Shown: one piece after another, positions 42,395 to 54,199 of the stretch | How the letters are laid out: the number at the start of each line of letters is the position of its first letter | How positions within the stretch are numbered: the first letter of the stretch is position 1 | NCBI RefSeq assembly: GCF_001704415.2 | Contig: NC_030823.1 | Span: forward strand, 69,936,458 to 70,000,457 | Length of the DNA stretch: 64,000 bases | Direction: 5' to 3' | From: Capra hircus | Taxonomy: Eukaryota > Chordata > Mammalia > Artiodactyla > Bovidae | Program-made: the position numbers and the translations under genes | The notes under the pieces: model-generated | Databases searched by the model: none | Told to the model about the DNA's origin: nothing | Seen by the model: the letters and a program-made list of their open reading frames with translations, nothing else

Positions 42395-42545
42395 CTAATC
42401 AGAGGGAAGAACACTGACTTAGGAATCAAGAAACCTAGCTTCTTGTCCTTGCTATATCCCTAAACAGCTGCGTGACTTCAGGCAAATTACTGCCCCTCTC
42501 TGGACCTCTGATTTTTACTCGAAAAATAAAGGGATTGGCTGGATT
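42395..42545 (+). mobile_element. MIR SINE
   Basis: AAGAAACCTAGCTTCTTGTC, GTGACTTCAGGCAAATTACTG and CTCTCTGGACCTCTGATTTT. Confidence 0.62.
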
Positions 42546-44905
42546 TGAATTTAAAAGTGGGAAGCTAGAAGCCGGTAGACCAAATGCAGCCATATATCTG
42601 TGTGTTTGGGGCAATGCCACTTTTAATTTACGTGGTTTTAAGTAGGGGTCAGCAGCTCTTCTATTGCCTAGGGCTCCTACCACTCCCCTTGGACTCTCAC
42701 TCCACCGCTTCACAGACTTTGTTACTTGCCTCAAAATCCTTAGCTGCAAATTTTAAACTCCAAATACAAAGACCCCATGGAGGACGGTCTACTTCCTTCT
42801 ATTCACTCCAATTCTGACCATTTTCAGGACTGGGGGTCTTAAGTAGATTGATGATCACCAATCTACTCTAGGCCAAATTTTGTCTCTTTTTTTTTAAAAC
42901 GATGTATTCCAACAAAAATAGTGCCATACCTTCCTGTAAACCATAAATATTAAACTAGAAAGAAACTTAAAAATAATCTATTCAAGGTAAACTTCTCATT
43001 TTACACATAAGGAAACCAAAAGAAATTTAGAGGATATAGTGCTTTTACACTTACTGTGTCAGTGATTTTATTCTCTGTTTTGAAAAGTAAGATAAAAAAT
43101 TATTTTTGAAATCAAATCTTATAGTTATTTGCATTTCCTTTACAAGAAATCCAGGTAGAATTTTCTTCTTTTTCCTCTTTCTAACAAAAATTCAATGGGA
43201 TGACTAGCTAGGAAAAAAAAAAAAAAGGTGGAACAGAACTGCTTCCCTTTCCTTGTGATTATTCTATATAAAACTTGTAACAAAAAATAGGTAAATGTAA
43301 CCCACGCAATGAAAATAAATAGCGAAAGGATTTTAAAGCATTGAAAGAAATCTTTTTGCAAGGATAATAGCAAGTGGGACGTGAACTACAGCTTTTGCAT
43401 ATTAAACGCAGGTCTTTGTCTCTTTCACCTAAGTAGTGTGAGAAAGCAAAATCTAATTTAATGGGCGAAAAGGAAAAGACCATAAATAAAAGGGTGTGTT
43501 GTTTTCTGAGTGACAATCTTCCTATTGGCATTCTGCCCAGAAGCCCTTTCTTCTTGTCTAAACCACATGATCAGGATAAGTTGAGTAACCAAATCGAGAC
43601 CCCGGAGGGTGAGGAGATACTGCAAAGCTGATCAATACCTTCAGGGTCCAGATGTCAGCCAGACCTGACCGTTAACCTGGTCAATATTGCTGTTGGATGA
43701 ACACAGAAATTCCACCTGTGATCTCGGTCAGGAGACACTCAAGGTCCGTGATGGGCGAGGTCCTTCCCAAGGTTAGGTAGTCACAGGCACCCCAGAAGTG
43801 TCTGAAGATATAATTACCCCTGCCCCCCAACACTGCTCCCAGGATCTCTTTCCAGGAGAGAAGTCTAACCTTGGGTCCATGCCAGATTCAGGCAAGGAAT
43901 AGTTCCTTGTATTTTTCCCAGGAACTTTGCTGCCCATCACAGCCATGACCTCTACCCTCAGGAAGTCAAGGCCCAAAGCACAGAAAGATAGATCTATTTT
44001 TCATCCATGAAAATATAAAAAGGTAAATGCTAGAGGTTGCATCAAGGATTCAAGAAGAGGTGAAAGCGAAAAAAAAAAAAAAAAGGCTTTGTGACTGGCA
44101 AAAGCCAATCCAACCAACTCAAGGTGGAAAGAAGATGAAAATTAATAGTAAAATGTTTTAAAGAGACACATTTTTTCTTGATTTTTTTATTCATTTCCTC
44201 CCCTGCTTTTACACTTCCTGCATAGTAGGTCCTTAATTTTCCCTCCGTTTCTCCAACAATCTATTCTTTAAAGGTGCATCAAAGATTTCACTTATTAAAA
44301 TAAAAAAGAATTCACTTCTCCCATGAGGCTTTTCTAACCCTTCAACCACAGAATATCTTACTTTACTATCTGCACAGTTCATTTGCCACTTAACTATGGT
44401 CTTGATGCGACCAGGCTGTAGACCCTTCACCGGCAGAGCTGTGTGAGTGACACTGTCTAGCTGACCTAAGCAAGGAGCTATAGAGAGGAGCCCAGGGAAG
44501 CAGCTATCAGCCTGGACCCTTCTTGCTTCCCATTCCCAGCATGCCCTGGGATACCGTGCCTTCTGCTGACTCCCTCCTGGTTCCCTTCTGGACCAAACAG
44601 GAACCACTTCTTTCCTCAATAGAAAGCTGAGAGAACTAGAGGGCTTTATCTTTGTTCAAAAGATAAAGTATCAGGGAAACAGAAAGCATTATCAACCGTT
44701 CAGGGAGTTTTATAACAGCAATTACCATTATCTGTATTATTAAGATTTTCTTAGAAATCCAAGTCTTTTCCCATGGAACAGATCTAGGCCATTAAAAGAA
44801 AAAAGGAAGCAAAGAAAAACCTTTCACGGATTTTTTCTGGATATTGTTACCATGATTCTGAGGACTTTTTTTTTTTTTTTTTTTTAGCAAATATGTATTC
44901 ATTGT
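42546..44905. other. long unassigned stretch
   Basis: Contains A-runs at about 43211 and 44068 and a T-run at 44868-44886 just before the next SINE. TTTTAAGTAGGGGTCAGCAG near 42640 resembles one end of an old transposon. No exon supported. Confidence 0.45.
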
Positions 44906-44907
44906 GT

Positions 44908-45115
44908 TTGGGGGCTTCCCAGGTGGCTCAGTGGTAAAGAATCTACATGTAACCCAGAAGACACCAGTTCAAGCCCTGGGTGGGGAAGATCATTTGGAGG
45001 AGGAAATGGCAACCCACTCCAGTATTCTTACTAGGAAAATCCCACGAACAGAGAGGGCTGGTGGGCTACCGTCCATGGAGTTGCAGAGTCAGACGTGACT
45101 TAGCAACTGAGCACA
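44908..45115 (+). mobile_element. Bov-tA-type SINE
   Basis: GGGGGCTTCCCAGGTGGCTC head to GACGTGACTTAGCAACTGAG. Confidence 0.94.
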
Positions 45116-45942
45116 CATTCACTGGGTTCACACAGTCCACAAGTTAAATGCAGGCAAGCCCATAAAACAAGTATTAACAACAAAAATACAGTCCATGTTG
45201 AACTGAACATTTAAAATGGGTAAGATGATATATTTGATGTTGTATTTTTACCACAATTAAAAACTGAAAACAAACAAACAAACCACACAGTCTATGTATG
45301 GCGCCAGGCACTAAAATACGAGCAGCAAGTTGAAAATGGAACGTGAGAGTACAAGTTATGGTGGAAGATGCATGAAGGTTTTAGCTTAATTGGAGGGAAG
45401 TGCAATCCATAACTGTGATATAACACAAGCTAGGCAACGAAGAAAATTACTATTAAAAACTCAACCATGGAATAGAGATAGGCATTTGTTAAGACATTAA
45501 AATTATACTTGGAATGCACATGGAACTGAATGCAGAACTAAGTACTATATTCATTAGGTGTCTCTTTTTATTTATATAATTCACTCCCTTTGAAAAAAAC
45601 TACAAGATGGAGTCAAGATTTGCAGTCTTATATGGCTGAATGTGTGTGTAACTTCATCCTTTTCCCCCTAAGTTAAAAGTCAGTACGTGCCAAGAACATA
45701 AAATTCCAGCCGGACAAATGAGGAACAGAGGAAGGAAACGGCCACTTTGGCCGGCGCCTTTGATGGGCACATCTGTAGAGAAAGTACAGCACTGGCAGTG
45801 GATTCTCCCTGCTCAAAACCCTTAAAAAAAAAAGATTCCCCATTGTTCGTTGCAGTGTTTCTCAAACATATCTGATTTCAGGACAATTTTTATGTATAAT
45901 ACATTGAGAAAATTACCAGGAGGAGCTAATGAATTGCGTCAT
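45116..45942. other. no gene; possible old L1 tail near 45200-45270
   Basis: GTTGTATTTTTACCACAATTA with the following A-rich run suggests an old L1 3' end. The rest is unassigned. Confidence 0.35.
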
Positions 45943-46565
45943 CATAATGATGATAACAGATAGCATTCACTGATACTTACATGCCAACACTGTTCTAAGC
46001 ACTTCATACACATTGACTTGTTTAATCTGCAGAGACACCTGCAAGGTAAGTATTGTTACTACATCAGCCTTCTGATCCTCCAAGTTTCATAGTGGAGATT
46101 CAACCAACCTTGCGGAGGATTCTACCAACCTTGGACAGAAAATACTCAAGAAAAAAAATTCCAGAAAGTTCCCCCAAAAACTTGAATTTGCTGCATGTCA
46201 GCAACTATTTCCATAGTATTTACATTGCATTTATAATTATTTCTATAGCATTTACATTGTACTAGGTATAGTATGTCATTTTAGAGATGATTTAAAGTAT
46301 ATGGGAGGATGTGTGTATTATATGCAAATACCACACTGTTTTATGTATAATGGAGTTGAGCAACCCTGGATTTTTATATCTATGGGCAACCCTAGAATCA
46401 ATTCCCCTCAGATGCTGGATTTGAGGGCTGACTATATCTCCTATTTTACAGCTGAGGAAACAGAAGCACAATCACAGAGTAATTTGTTCAAGGTCACAGA
46501 GGTAATAAGGGGTAAAGTCAGGATGTGAACCAAAGTAGTTGGACTCCAGAGTCCAGAGGCCTTGA
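45943..46565 (-). mobile_element. MIR SINE split by a Tigger-like transposon
   Basis: The left part (CTAAGCACTTCATACACATTG, to about 46057) and right part (TATTTTACAGCTGAGGAAAC from 46440, then CAAGGTCACAGAGGTAATAA) join into one reversed MIR once 46058-46434 is removed. Confidence 0.88.
46058..46434 (+). mobile_element. Tigger/MER2-like DNA transposon
   Basis: CTTGCGGAGGATTCTACCAA, AGATGATTTAAAGTATATGG, TATGCAAATACCACACTG and GGCAACCCTAGAATCAATTC follow a MER2-type Tigger element. The ends TCAGCC and GGCTGA are inverted, and the site is TA-rich as expected for this superfamily. Confidence 0.75.
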
Positions 46566-46566
46566 C

Positions 46567-46972
46567 TGCTGCTGTGAACTGAATGACAGTGTTCCCCCAA
46601 AACATGTAAGCTGAAGTTCTAACCTCGGTGTAATGGTATTTGGAGATGGGGCCTTTGGGAGGTAACCAGGTTTAGATGAGGTCATGAGGCCCCCCCACCT
46701 AACCCCCCAACCCCTGACTGGATTACTGTCTTTATTAGATGAGACATAAGAAAACTCTCTGTCTCTCTTTCCATTAAGAAGAGGTCCTGTGAGCACACAA
46801 TAAGATGGAAGTCGCCTACAACAGGAAAAGGACCTCAGAATGAAACCTACCCTTGTTGATACTTTGATCTTGGACTGCCAGCCTCTAGAACTGTGAGAAA
46901 TAAATTTCTGTTGCTTAAGCCACTCAGTCTATTTGCTATTTTGTTACGGCAGCCTGAGCAGACTTAGACAAT
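46567..46972 (+). mobile_element. MaLR-type LTR (MST-like), solo
   Basis: Starts TGCTGCTGTGAACTGAATGA and ends GAGCAGACTTAGACA. TTTGGAGATGGGGCCTTTGG, TTGATCTTGGACTGCCAGCC and the polyadenylation signal in GAGAAATAAATTTCTGTTGC are in order. No internal genes. Confidence 0.85.
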
Positions 46973-46974
46973 CA

Positions 46975-47249
46975 CTATATTTCACCTTCCTGCCCAGCAC
47001 AGAATTTTAAGGAATGGTGTGTAAATGCTTAGGCCACAATAAACATGGAACAGCGTAAGAATGAATGCTGAAATCACAGGATGCCTGATGAGAGATGACT
47101 CTTGATTGGTTAGTCTTGCTGCCTCCCTTAAGCTCCCAGAGCAGGCTGGTATGCTCTCCATAACATGCTTGTATAGAAACATCATTTTTAAAGGAAAATC
47201 GACTGTAGGGGAGAAAAGATAAATGTTTTTAGTATCTTCAAAAAAAAAA
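46975..47249. other. no recognisable feature
   Basis: Nothing assigned. An A-run at 47240 precedes the L1. Confidence 0.45.
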
Positions 47250-47865
47250 AAAAGTGTTAGCTTTTAGATTTACAGAAAAATTGCATGTGGCACTATTTAA
47301 AATAGCCAGGACATGGAAGCAACCAAAATGTCTATCAGCAGAGGAATGGATAAAGAAAATGTGGTACAAATATACAATGGAATATTACTCAGCCATAAAA
47401 AGGAACAAAAATGGGTCATACGTAGAGATGTGGATGGACCTAGAGACTGTCATACATAGTGAAGTAAATCAGAAAGATAAAAGCAAACATTGTAAATTAA
47501 TGCATTTATGTGAAATCTAGAAAAATGGTAGAGATGGTCTTATTTGCAAAACAGAAATAGAGACACAGATGTAGAGAAAAAATGTATGGATTCCAAGAGG
47601 GGAAAAGAGGTGTGGGGTGAATTGGGAGATTGGGATTGATATCTATACACTACTATGTACAAAATAGATGACTAATAAGAACTTACCATTTAGCTCAGGG
47701 AAGTCTACTCCATCCTCTGTGGTGACTTAAATGGGAAGGAAATCCAAAAGAGAAGGGAAAAATGTATAGCTGGTTCACTTTGCTGCATAGTAGAAACTAA
47801 CACAGCATTGCAAAGCAACTACACTCAGATAAAAAATTAATTAAAAAAAAAGAAAAAAGAAAATA
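47250..47865 (+). mobile_element. L1 3' end with ORF2 C-terminal remnant
   Basis: Contains the end of ORF2 (frame 47254-47520, with YTMEYYSAIKRNKNGSY and EMWMDLETVIHSEV), then the 3' UTR to an A-rich tail at 47840-47865. L1 ORF2 protein carries endonuclease and reverse transcriptase. Only its last 60 or so residues remain, so it is inert. Insertion of about 80 bp near 47690-47780 relative to the usual UTR is apparent. Confidence 0.9.
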
Positions 47866-47879
47866 ATATAGCACATTTA

Positions 47880-48052
47880 TTACAATTAATAAAACAATAT
47901 TAATACATTATTTCCAACTGAAGTCCATACTTGATTCAGATTTACTTAGTTTTCATCTGATGTCCTTTTTGTGTTCCAGTATCTCATCCAGGATGCCATG
48001 TTACATTTAGCTGTCAAGTCTCCTTAGGTTCCTCTTGGCTATGACAGTTTCT
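47880..48052 (-). mobile_element. old L1 fragment
   Basis: CTGATGTCCTTTTTGTGTTCC, CATCCAGGATGCCATGTTAC and CTCCTTAGGTTCCTCTTGGC in reversed order. Confidence 0.5.
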
Positions 48053-48277
48053 TAGACCCTGGTTCGATTCCTAGGTCAGGAAGATCCCCTGGAGAAGGGA
48101 TAAGCCCAATCCAGTAATCTTGAGCTTCCCTGGTGGCTCAGCTGGTAAAGAATCCGCCTGCAATGGGAGACCTGTGTTCAATCCCTAGGTTGGGAAGATC
48201 CCCTGGAGATGGGAAAGGCTGCCCACTCCAGTATTCTGGCCTGGACATGACTGAGTGACTTTCACTTTCACTTTTCA
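48053..48277 (+). mobile_element. Bov-tA2 SINE, 5'-truncated
   Basis: The first head is partial (CTGGTTCGATTCCTAGGTC), the second complete (GAGCTTCCCTGGTGGCTCAG). The Bov-A body is deleted between CTGGCCTGGA and CATGACTGAG. Confidence 0.94.
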
Positions 48278-48407
48278 AGTTGCATAAGGATAGGTTCTTG
48301 CTCTGTTTTTGCTCTGCCTTCTACAATCTGTTGTTTTCTTTCATAACCCCTTTTCCAAGTTCTGAGGCATATTTCCTCCTTTTTATCACCAGTTGCATAG
48401 GTGAGCC

Positions 48408-48533
48408 ATGGTTTAGTCGCTCAGTCATGTTCAGCTCTTTGCAACCCTGTGGACTGTAGCCTGCCAGGATCCTCTGTCCGTGGGATTTTCTAGGCAAGAA
48501 TACTGGAGTGGGTTGCCATTTCCTTCTCCAAGG
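48408..48533 (-). mobile_element. Bov-A-type SINE fragment
   Basis: GTTTAGTCGCTCAGTCATGT to GTTGCCATTTCCTTCTCCA. Confidence 0.93.
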
Positions 48534-49086
48534 TAGAGAGGTTTTATTCAGGTACAGTCCTGCCTGGGAACCAGTGGATGCGAGCATGGTTGTTTGGCTG
48601 TCCCCAGATCTGTGTATTTTGGGAACAATGAGAACATTTGTGGGACACAGGCAAAAGCCCACATGGACTCCCATGTACCTACATCTAAATATTTAAAGTT
48701 ATGAATCAAGAGAATAAACTGTTAAATAAAATGTTTTATCCTCCTAATTTGACAAGTGTACCTTCATCATGACCTGGGGAGGCCATTTCAAGCGCAGAAT
48801 TCTTGATCTCCTTGGAGTTCTGTGCTGAAATGGAGAGGGTACTGTTTCCCCACTCAGTCCCCACTTGTATTTCTGCTCCTGGCTCTGAGGGGCCTCCTGA
48901 GCAAGGCCACAGCTACCTCAGCCTGTGGTCCAAACTCTGTCTACAATTTTTGCAAACAGCTGCCACAAGGCCACCTGAAGATCTTACAGGGACAGAGAGG
49001 TTAGTGCCAGAAGCAGAGTCCCAGGAAAAGGTCACACAGGCCCTGGAAGCAGGATCAGGAAAGGCCCTCTGCACAGAGGATTCGGG
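48534..49086. other. no recognisable feature
   Basis: Overlapping plus frames at 48803-49102 have no domain or splice support. Confidence 0.45.
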
Positions 49087-49140
49087 CATCCCTGCTCCTT
49101 GAAGCATCCCTGCTCCTTGAAGCATCCCTGCTCCTTGAAG
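49087..49140. repeat. 18-bp unit, three perfect tandem copies
   Basis: CATCCCTGCTCCTTGAAG at 49087, 49105 and 49123, identical in all three. Being a multiple of three, it reads as a repeated MLQGAG hexapeptide on the minus strand, though no gene is evident. Confidence 0.98.
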
Positions 49141-49235
49141 CATGGTCTAGAAGGGGTGGTGGGCTCTGGTGGCCCCATCTCCCAGGCCCAGAGGACTCCT
49201 CATCCAGTGAGGAGAGACACAGCTGAAGGAAGCCT

Positions 49236-49372
49236 ATTTCTCAGACTTGAACGTGCATGTGAATCACCTGAGACCTTATTTAGTGGGTCTGGGGTGGGGG
49301 CTGAGATTACAGGTCTAAAAGACTCCTAGGTGACGCCAATGCTGTGGTACAAGGACCATACTTTGAATAATA
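49236..49372 (-). mobile_element. MER5A-type hAT remnant
   Basis: CTTGAACGTGCATGTGAATCA, GTGGGTCTGGGGTGGGGGCT and GGTACAAGGACCATACTTTG give the reversed element. Confidence 0.74.
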
Positions 49373-49383
49373 AAGCTCTAAAG

Positions 49384-49575
49384 CAGGGCTCCCCAACCTC
49401 TGGGATCCAATGCCTGAAGATCTGAGGTGGAGCTGCTGTAGTAATAATAGAAATAAAATGCACAATAAATGTAATGCACTTGAACCATAACAAAACTATC
49501 CCCCTCTCCCCCTAGTCCTTGAAAAAATTGTTATCCGTGAAACCAGTACCTGGATCAAAAGCTTGGGGATCACTG
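49384..49575 (+). mobile_element. hAT-like nonautonomous transposon, copy 1
   Basis: Ends CAGGGCTCCCCAACC and GGGGATCACTG are imperfect inverted repeats. The flanks CTCTAAAG (49376-49383) and CCCTAAAG (49576-49583) form an 8-bp duplication, the hAT hallmark. The middle has TAATAATAGAAATAAAATGC, shared with copy 2. Confidence 0.82.
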
Positions 49576-49681
49576 CCCTAAAGTATAAGTCCAAGGTAGG
49601 GGTCCTTCTTGCCTTGGCAGACTAATATCCTAGGCAAAAAATGATATAATGGATATTAATTTAATCACACCCATGGTTAAA

Positions 49682-49903
49682 CTGGGGCTTCCCAGGTGGC
49701 TCTAGTGGCAAAGAACCGACTTGCCAATGCAGGAGACACAAGAGATGCGAGTTCGATCCCTAGGTTGGGAAGATCCCCTGGAGAAGGAAATGGCAACCCA
49801 CTCCAGAATTCTTGCCTGGAGAATTCCATGGACAGAAGAACCTGGTGGGCTACATAGTCCATGGGGTCACAAAGAGTTGAAATGACTAAGCATCTGAGCA
49901 TAC
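49682..49903 (+). mobile_element. Bov-tA-type SINE
   Basis: GGGGCTTCCCAGGTGGCTCT head to GAAATGACTAAGCATCTGAG. It has a short internal duplication in the head (GGAGACACAAGAGATG). Confidence 0.94.
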
Positions 49904-50817
49904 AAGTACAGCATGGGTAAATTACCAATAGAACTTAGTGTACTTTCACCACACAGAAATGTAGATGTAACACAAATCTGAATGTAGTATCAGCGCCCAT
50001 TCGGGGAGTTCTTTAGTTTAGCAGGACCCAGTAAGGGGCACAGCTTTCAGCCCTGACAGCTGTCCTTTTCTTCCCCTTCTGGTGTCCTTGACCCCTTCCT
50101 GCATGTGGCTGGCCCCGAGTCCCTCCCTGCCCAGTTACTGGCATTTCTCTTAGAGCTTTGCTGTCCTTTCTGCAGATTCTTACAAACATTTCTTACTTTT
50201 CCTCATCATTTATTCCACTCTTTCCTCTCATATGCTTTCCCACACTCCCGGCACCTTTCTTCCGGCAGTAATTCCAGCAGACTTGCTACTTTTCCGGGTC
50301 CCTCTGCCCTTTGCCCTCAGCCCTCAAGCCTCCTCCTCTGAGTCACCCCGCTTGTCTTGCAGCTGCTGCCCCTGTTCTCAGGCTCCCAGAGGCGCTCACT
50401 TTCCTGATACTGGGAGGCACCCTCCAGAGGTCTGCCTTCTGGGGCCTGGGGAGGCGTCTTCAGCCAATTCCATGTGGCCAGAGAAGCTATTTCTGCCTTT
50501 TGGAAACCTCCTCACTGGGGCAGGAAGTGACCAACTTCCTGGCAAAGAGTTCTCAAGAACATCTTCTCAAAGGGGAAAAAAAAAGAAAACATACCTCTGA
50601 CGTACATGATGGTTTCCTCACTTTTAACTGGCCCTGCCCGCAGCCAGTGATGTGGCTCAAGGCTGACGAGCTTCTGCTGGTGACAGAAGCCTAGCCTGTG
50701 CAACCCACTCAGACTCAGGGTGTTGGATGTGGCAGCAGTTAAGTTAGCTTTGACTGAATCCAGTTGAGCTTCCTGGGGCTGAAAACCTGTTTCCTATTTA
50801 CTCTCTGCTTCTGCGGC
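49904..50817. other. unassigned, pyrimidine-rich
   Basis: Two overlapping plus frames (50232-50600 and 50311-50694, 122 and 127 codons) lie in C and T-rich DNA. I see no domain or splice logic and treat them as chance. Confidence 0.45.
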
Positions 50818-51020
50818 TCCTTCCATGGGGCGAGCCAATGGTAAAGAACTTGCCTGCCAATGCAGGAGACGAGCCCCTGGCTGGGGAAGATCCTCTGGGG
50901 GAGGGCATGGCAACCCACTCCAGTATTCTTGCCTGGAGAATCCCATGGACAGAGGAGCCTGGTGGGCTACGGTCCATAGGATCACAGAGTCAGACATGAC
51001 TGAAGTGATTTATCACGCAC
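50818..51020 (+). mobile_element. Bov-tA-type SINE
   Basis: AATGGTAAAGAACTTGCCTG through GACATGACTGAAGTGATTTA. The first 20 bp of the head are rearranged. Confidence 0.92.
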
Positions 51021-51374
51021 ACATGCTGTGGCTCCTTTCAAGGGACACCGCCAAATATTGGTTAATACATAAAGTGAATTTTTTGCTAAAACTGAGGATT
51101 TGGACACGTCAGAATGCTGAGTCAAGCAGATCGTGCCAGGGGCATACAGGAGGATGCAAGCTTTCCTCCAGAAAGAGGAATGGTGTAAAGTGGAGCCAGA
51201 ATGCTTACCTCGCCCACTCTAACCACCTCCCTAAACCCCCAGAAAATGAAAAACAGAGCAGAAAAAAAGTTCTGTGTTCACTGGACACATGAGGATGTTG
51301 CCTTAGGATTATGTAAGGATGACTTTAGGGGGCAATAAATAAGCTCTTTCCAAACAGTGGCATGTTTGATATGT
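51021..51374. other. no recognisable feature
   Basis: Nothing assigned. Confidence 0.45.
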
Positions 51375-51586
51375 GTATGTGCTCAGCCTCTCAATCGTGT
51401 CTGACTCTTTGTGACCCCATGGACTGTACCCCGCCAAGTCCCTCTGTCTATGGGATTCTCCAGGCCAGAATACTGGAGTGGGTAGCCATGCCCTCCTCTA
51501 GGGCATCTTCCCGACCCCGGGATTGAAACTGCCATCTCTGGCATTGCAGGTGGGTTCTTTACTGTTTGAATCACCAGGAAAGCATG
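51375..51586 (-). mobile_element. Bov-tA-type SINE
   Basis: GTGCTCAGCCTCTCAATCGT to TTTGAATCACCAGGAAAGC. Confidence 0.94.
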
Positions 51587-52003
51587 TTGATATAAATGGA
51601 CCCCAAACCAGTTTACTCTCTTTGGTTGTATATACTGTAAGGGCTTGTTAGACTTTAGCAAAGACTGCAGGTGAAATCACTGCTGACTATGGTGTTGTTT
51701 TGAAGTCTATTTTTTTTTCAAATATTCTATCCTAAATTCTAGCAGTCAGAGATGTGCCTCCAGCTCAAAAAGTTTAAGAACCACCATCCTACCGCCATCT
51801 AAGATGCAACAGGACTATCCCCAAGGGCAAATTGAAACAGAAGTGTCGGTCTTCAGGGTGTTGTTCCCTCTTCCTGCTACCAGCTTCTTGCCCACCATTG
51901 TTAGTTTCACCTCAGTGCAGAAAACTTACTGCTGTATGGTTCTTTCTCCCCAGGTTAGTAGTTCCAAGGTGTCGTCTAGCTACTCTAACTGACTAATCCA
52001 TGC
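51587..52003. other. no recognisable feature
   Basis: Nothing assigned. Confidence 0.45.
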
Positions 52004-52199
52004 ACACCTGCGTGCCAAGTTGCTTCAGTTGTGTCCGACTCTGCCAGGCTCCTCTGTCCGTGGGATTCTCCAGGCAAGAATACTGGAGGGAGTTGCTATG
52101 CCCTCCTCCAGGGGAATCTTCCCAACCCAGGGATCGAACCTGCATCTGCTGCATTCCAGGTGGATCTCCTTTTTTACCGCTGAGTCCCTGGGGAAGCCC
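52004..52199 (-). mobile_element. Bov-tA-type SINE with target-site duplication
   Basis: GCCAAGTTGCTTCAGTTGTG to GAGTCCCTGGGGAAGCCC. AATCCATGC is repeated at 51995-52003 and 52200-52208. Confidence 0.96.
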
Positions 52200-52208
52200 A
52201 ATCCATGC

Positions 52209-52513
52209 TATCATGCAAACGGACATGGGCCCTTCCTTCCAGTCACTGTACATGGTGGTCTTAGGAGACTCGACCTCTCTAGTGCCTGATGGGACAGAAG
52301 ACAGACAAGACACATGAGGAAATCTTGCTGAAAGAAGACTTTCTCACAGGTGTGATCTTGCCATCCTCTAGTTCTACCGTTACACTGGTCTTCTCCTACA
52401 CAAGTGATTCAACATCCCTGAATTCCAACCTCTCAATTCAGTGAGACCACCAGGCTTTGTTTGTTTTCCCCATCCGCTGACTGAAGCCTAGTAACTGCCT
52501 CCAACTAGTAACC
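52209..52513. other. no recognisable feature
   Basis: Nothing assigned. Confidence 0.45.
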
Positions 52514-53225
52514 TAAAGATGAAAGTGGAGAGTGAAAAAGCTGCTTAAAGCTCAGCATTAAAAAAACTAAGATCATGGCATCCAGTCCCATCACATCATG
52601 GCAAATAGGTGGGGAAAAAAATGGAAACAGGGACAGACTTTATTTTCTTGGGCTCCAAAATCATTGCAGATGGTAACTGCAGCCATGAAATTAAAAGACA
52701 CTTGCTCCTTGGAAAAAAAGTTATGACCAACATAGACAGTGTATTTAAAAACAGAGACATTACTTTGCCAACAAAGGTCCATAGAGTCAAATCTATGGTT
52801 TTTCCAGTGGTCATGTATGGATGTGAGAGTTGGACCATAAAGAAAGCTGAGCACTGAGGAATTGATGCTTTTGAACTGTGGTGAGGAGACTCTTGAGAGT
52901 CCCTTGGACTGCAAGGAGATCCAACCAGTCAATCTTAAAGGAAATCAATCCTGAATATTCACTGGAAGGACCGATGCTGAAGCTGAAGCTCTAATTCTTT
53001 GGCCACTTGATGAGAAAAGCTGGCTCACTGGAAGAGACCCTGATGTTGGGAAAGATTGAAGGCAGGAGGAGAAGGGGGTGATAGAGGATGAGATGGTTGG
53101 ATGGCCTCACCAACTCAAGGGACATAAGTTGGAGCAAGCTCCAGGAGATGGTGCAGGACAGGGAAGCTGGCGTTCTACAGTCCATGGGGTTCCAAAGAAT
53201 TGGACACAACTGAGTGACTGAACAA
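52514..53225 (+). mobile_element. BovB LINE, 5'-truncated 3' third
   Basis: Starts after reverse transcriptase motif C (GATGAAAGTGGAGAGTGAAA). The frame 52609-52857 reads FIFLGSKIIADGNCSHEIKR and MYGCESWTIKKAEH, then stops. Later the sequence continues to GGACACAACTGAGTGACTGA. It has the highest decay among the larger BovB copies. Confidence 0.95.
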
Positions 53226-53559
53226 ATAAGCTGAAGCAATCATAGGACTGACCTTGTTCTCCCCCCTTTTTTAAGGGACCACAGTCCTGTGCTGACTATT
53301 GTCCAAAGTCTGAAACCACTGTGTCATAGTTTGCCCAGATTTTTAGTTACTTAAGGTAAGAGAGTAACCTCTGGAGCCTGTATTACTTCATCATGGGCAG
53401 AAGTTGAACTTCTCTCAAGGAAGATTTAATGAAATAACATATCACATTTCAAGTCATGGTGTTTTTACTTAGTAGATATTGGTCATTTTTTCCATTTGTT
53501 GCATAATTTTGGTAAACATTATTTTAAACTGTGTATACATTCATTCACTTACCAAACAC
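53226..53559. other. no recognisable feature
   Basis: Nothing assigned. Confidence 0.45.
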
Positions 53560-54000
53560 ATTGGTTGAGTAATTCCTACGCTCCAGGCTCTGGATAAAGC
53601 AGTGTGTTGAGATAAGATCGCCAGCCTCCCAAAGCTTTTACGCTAGAGGAAGGAAGACAGGTAAAAGATAAACCTGTGATAAGAGCTAGAAAACAGGGTG
53701 GTATGTTAAAGAGTGACAGGGCAGCTGCCGAAGATTTGTATTTAGGGAAGCCCTCTCAAAAGGTATGATGTAGGAACCAAGTGAGGGATCTGCAGGGCAG
53801 TCACGTGCATTGTTCCAGGCAGAGGAAGGGACGTGCCTGAACCCCAGGAAAGTGGCAAGCCTGGTGCGTTGGTGGAACAGAGAGGAGACTGGCTTGATGA
53901 AAGTCCAGTGAACCAGGCGGGAGAGTGATACTAGATGAACTCAGGGAGGTAGGCAGGGGCCAGGCTCTGTGGGGCAAAGAATGTCGTACAGAGGCAGAAT
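53560..54000 (+). mobile_element. old interspersed repeat, family unassigned (second copy)
   Basis: GAGTAATTCCTACGCTCCAGG, CATTGTTCCAGGCAGAGGAA and GGAGGTAGGCAGGGGCCAGG, colinear with 25233-26045. Confidence 0.42.
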
Positions 54001-54199
54001 TTATTTACTTAATTTTGTCGTTACATATTGACTTCCTTATTCCTGTCCTGTGAAACTTAGAGTTTTGCATTTTACAACATCGTATCATAAATATCACTGC
54101 AATTAAAACCTTTGTTCTCCACAATCCCCATACTTAGATTTATTTCAATATGGTAGAATTCCAAGACTGGAATTAAAGAGTCAAGAGGTAGCAGCAGGA

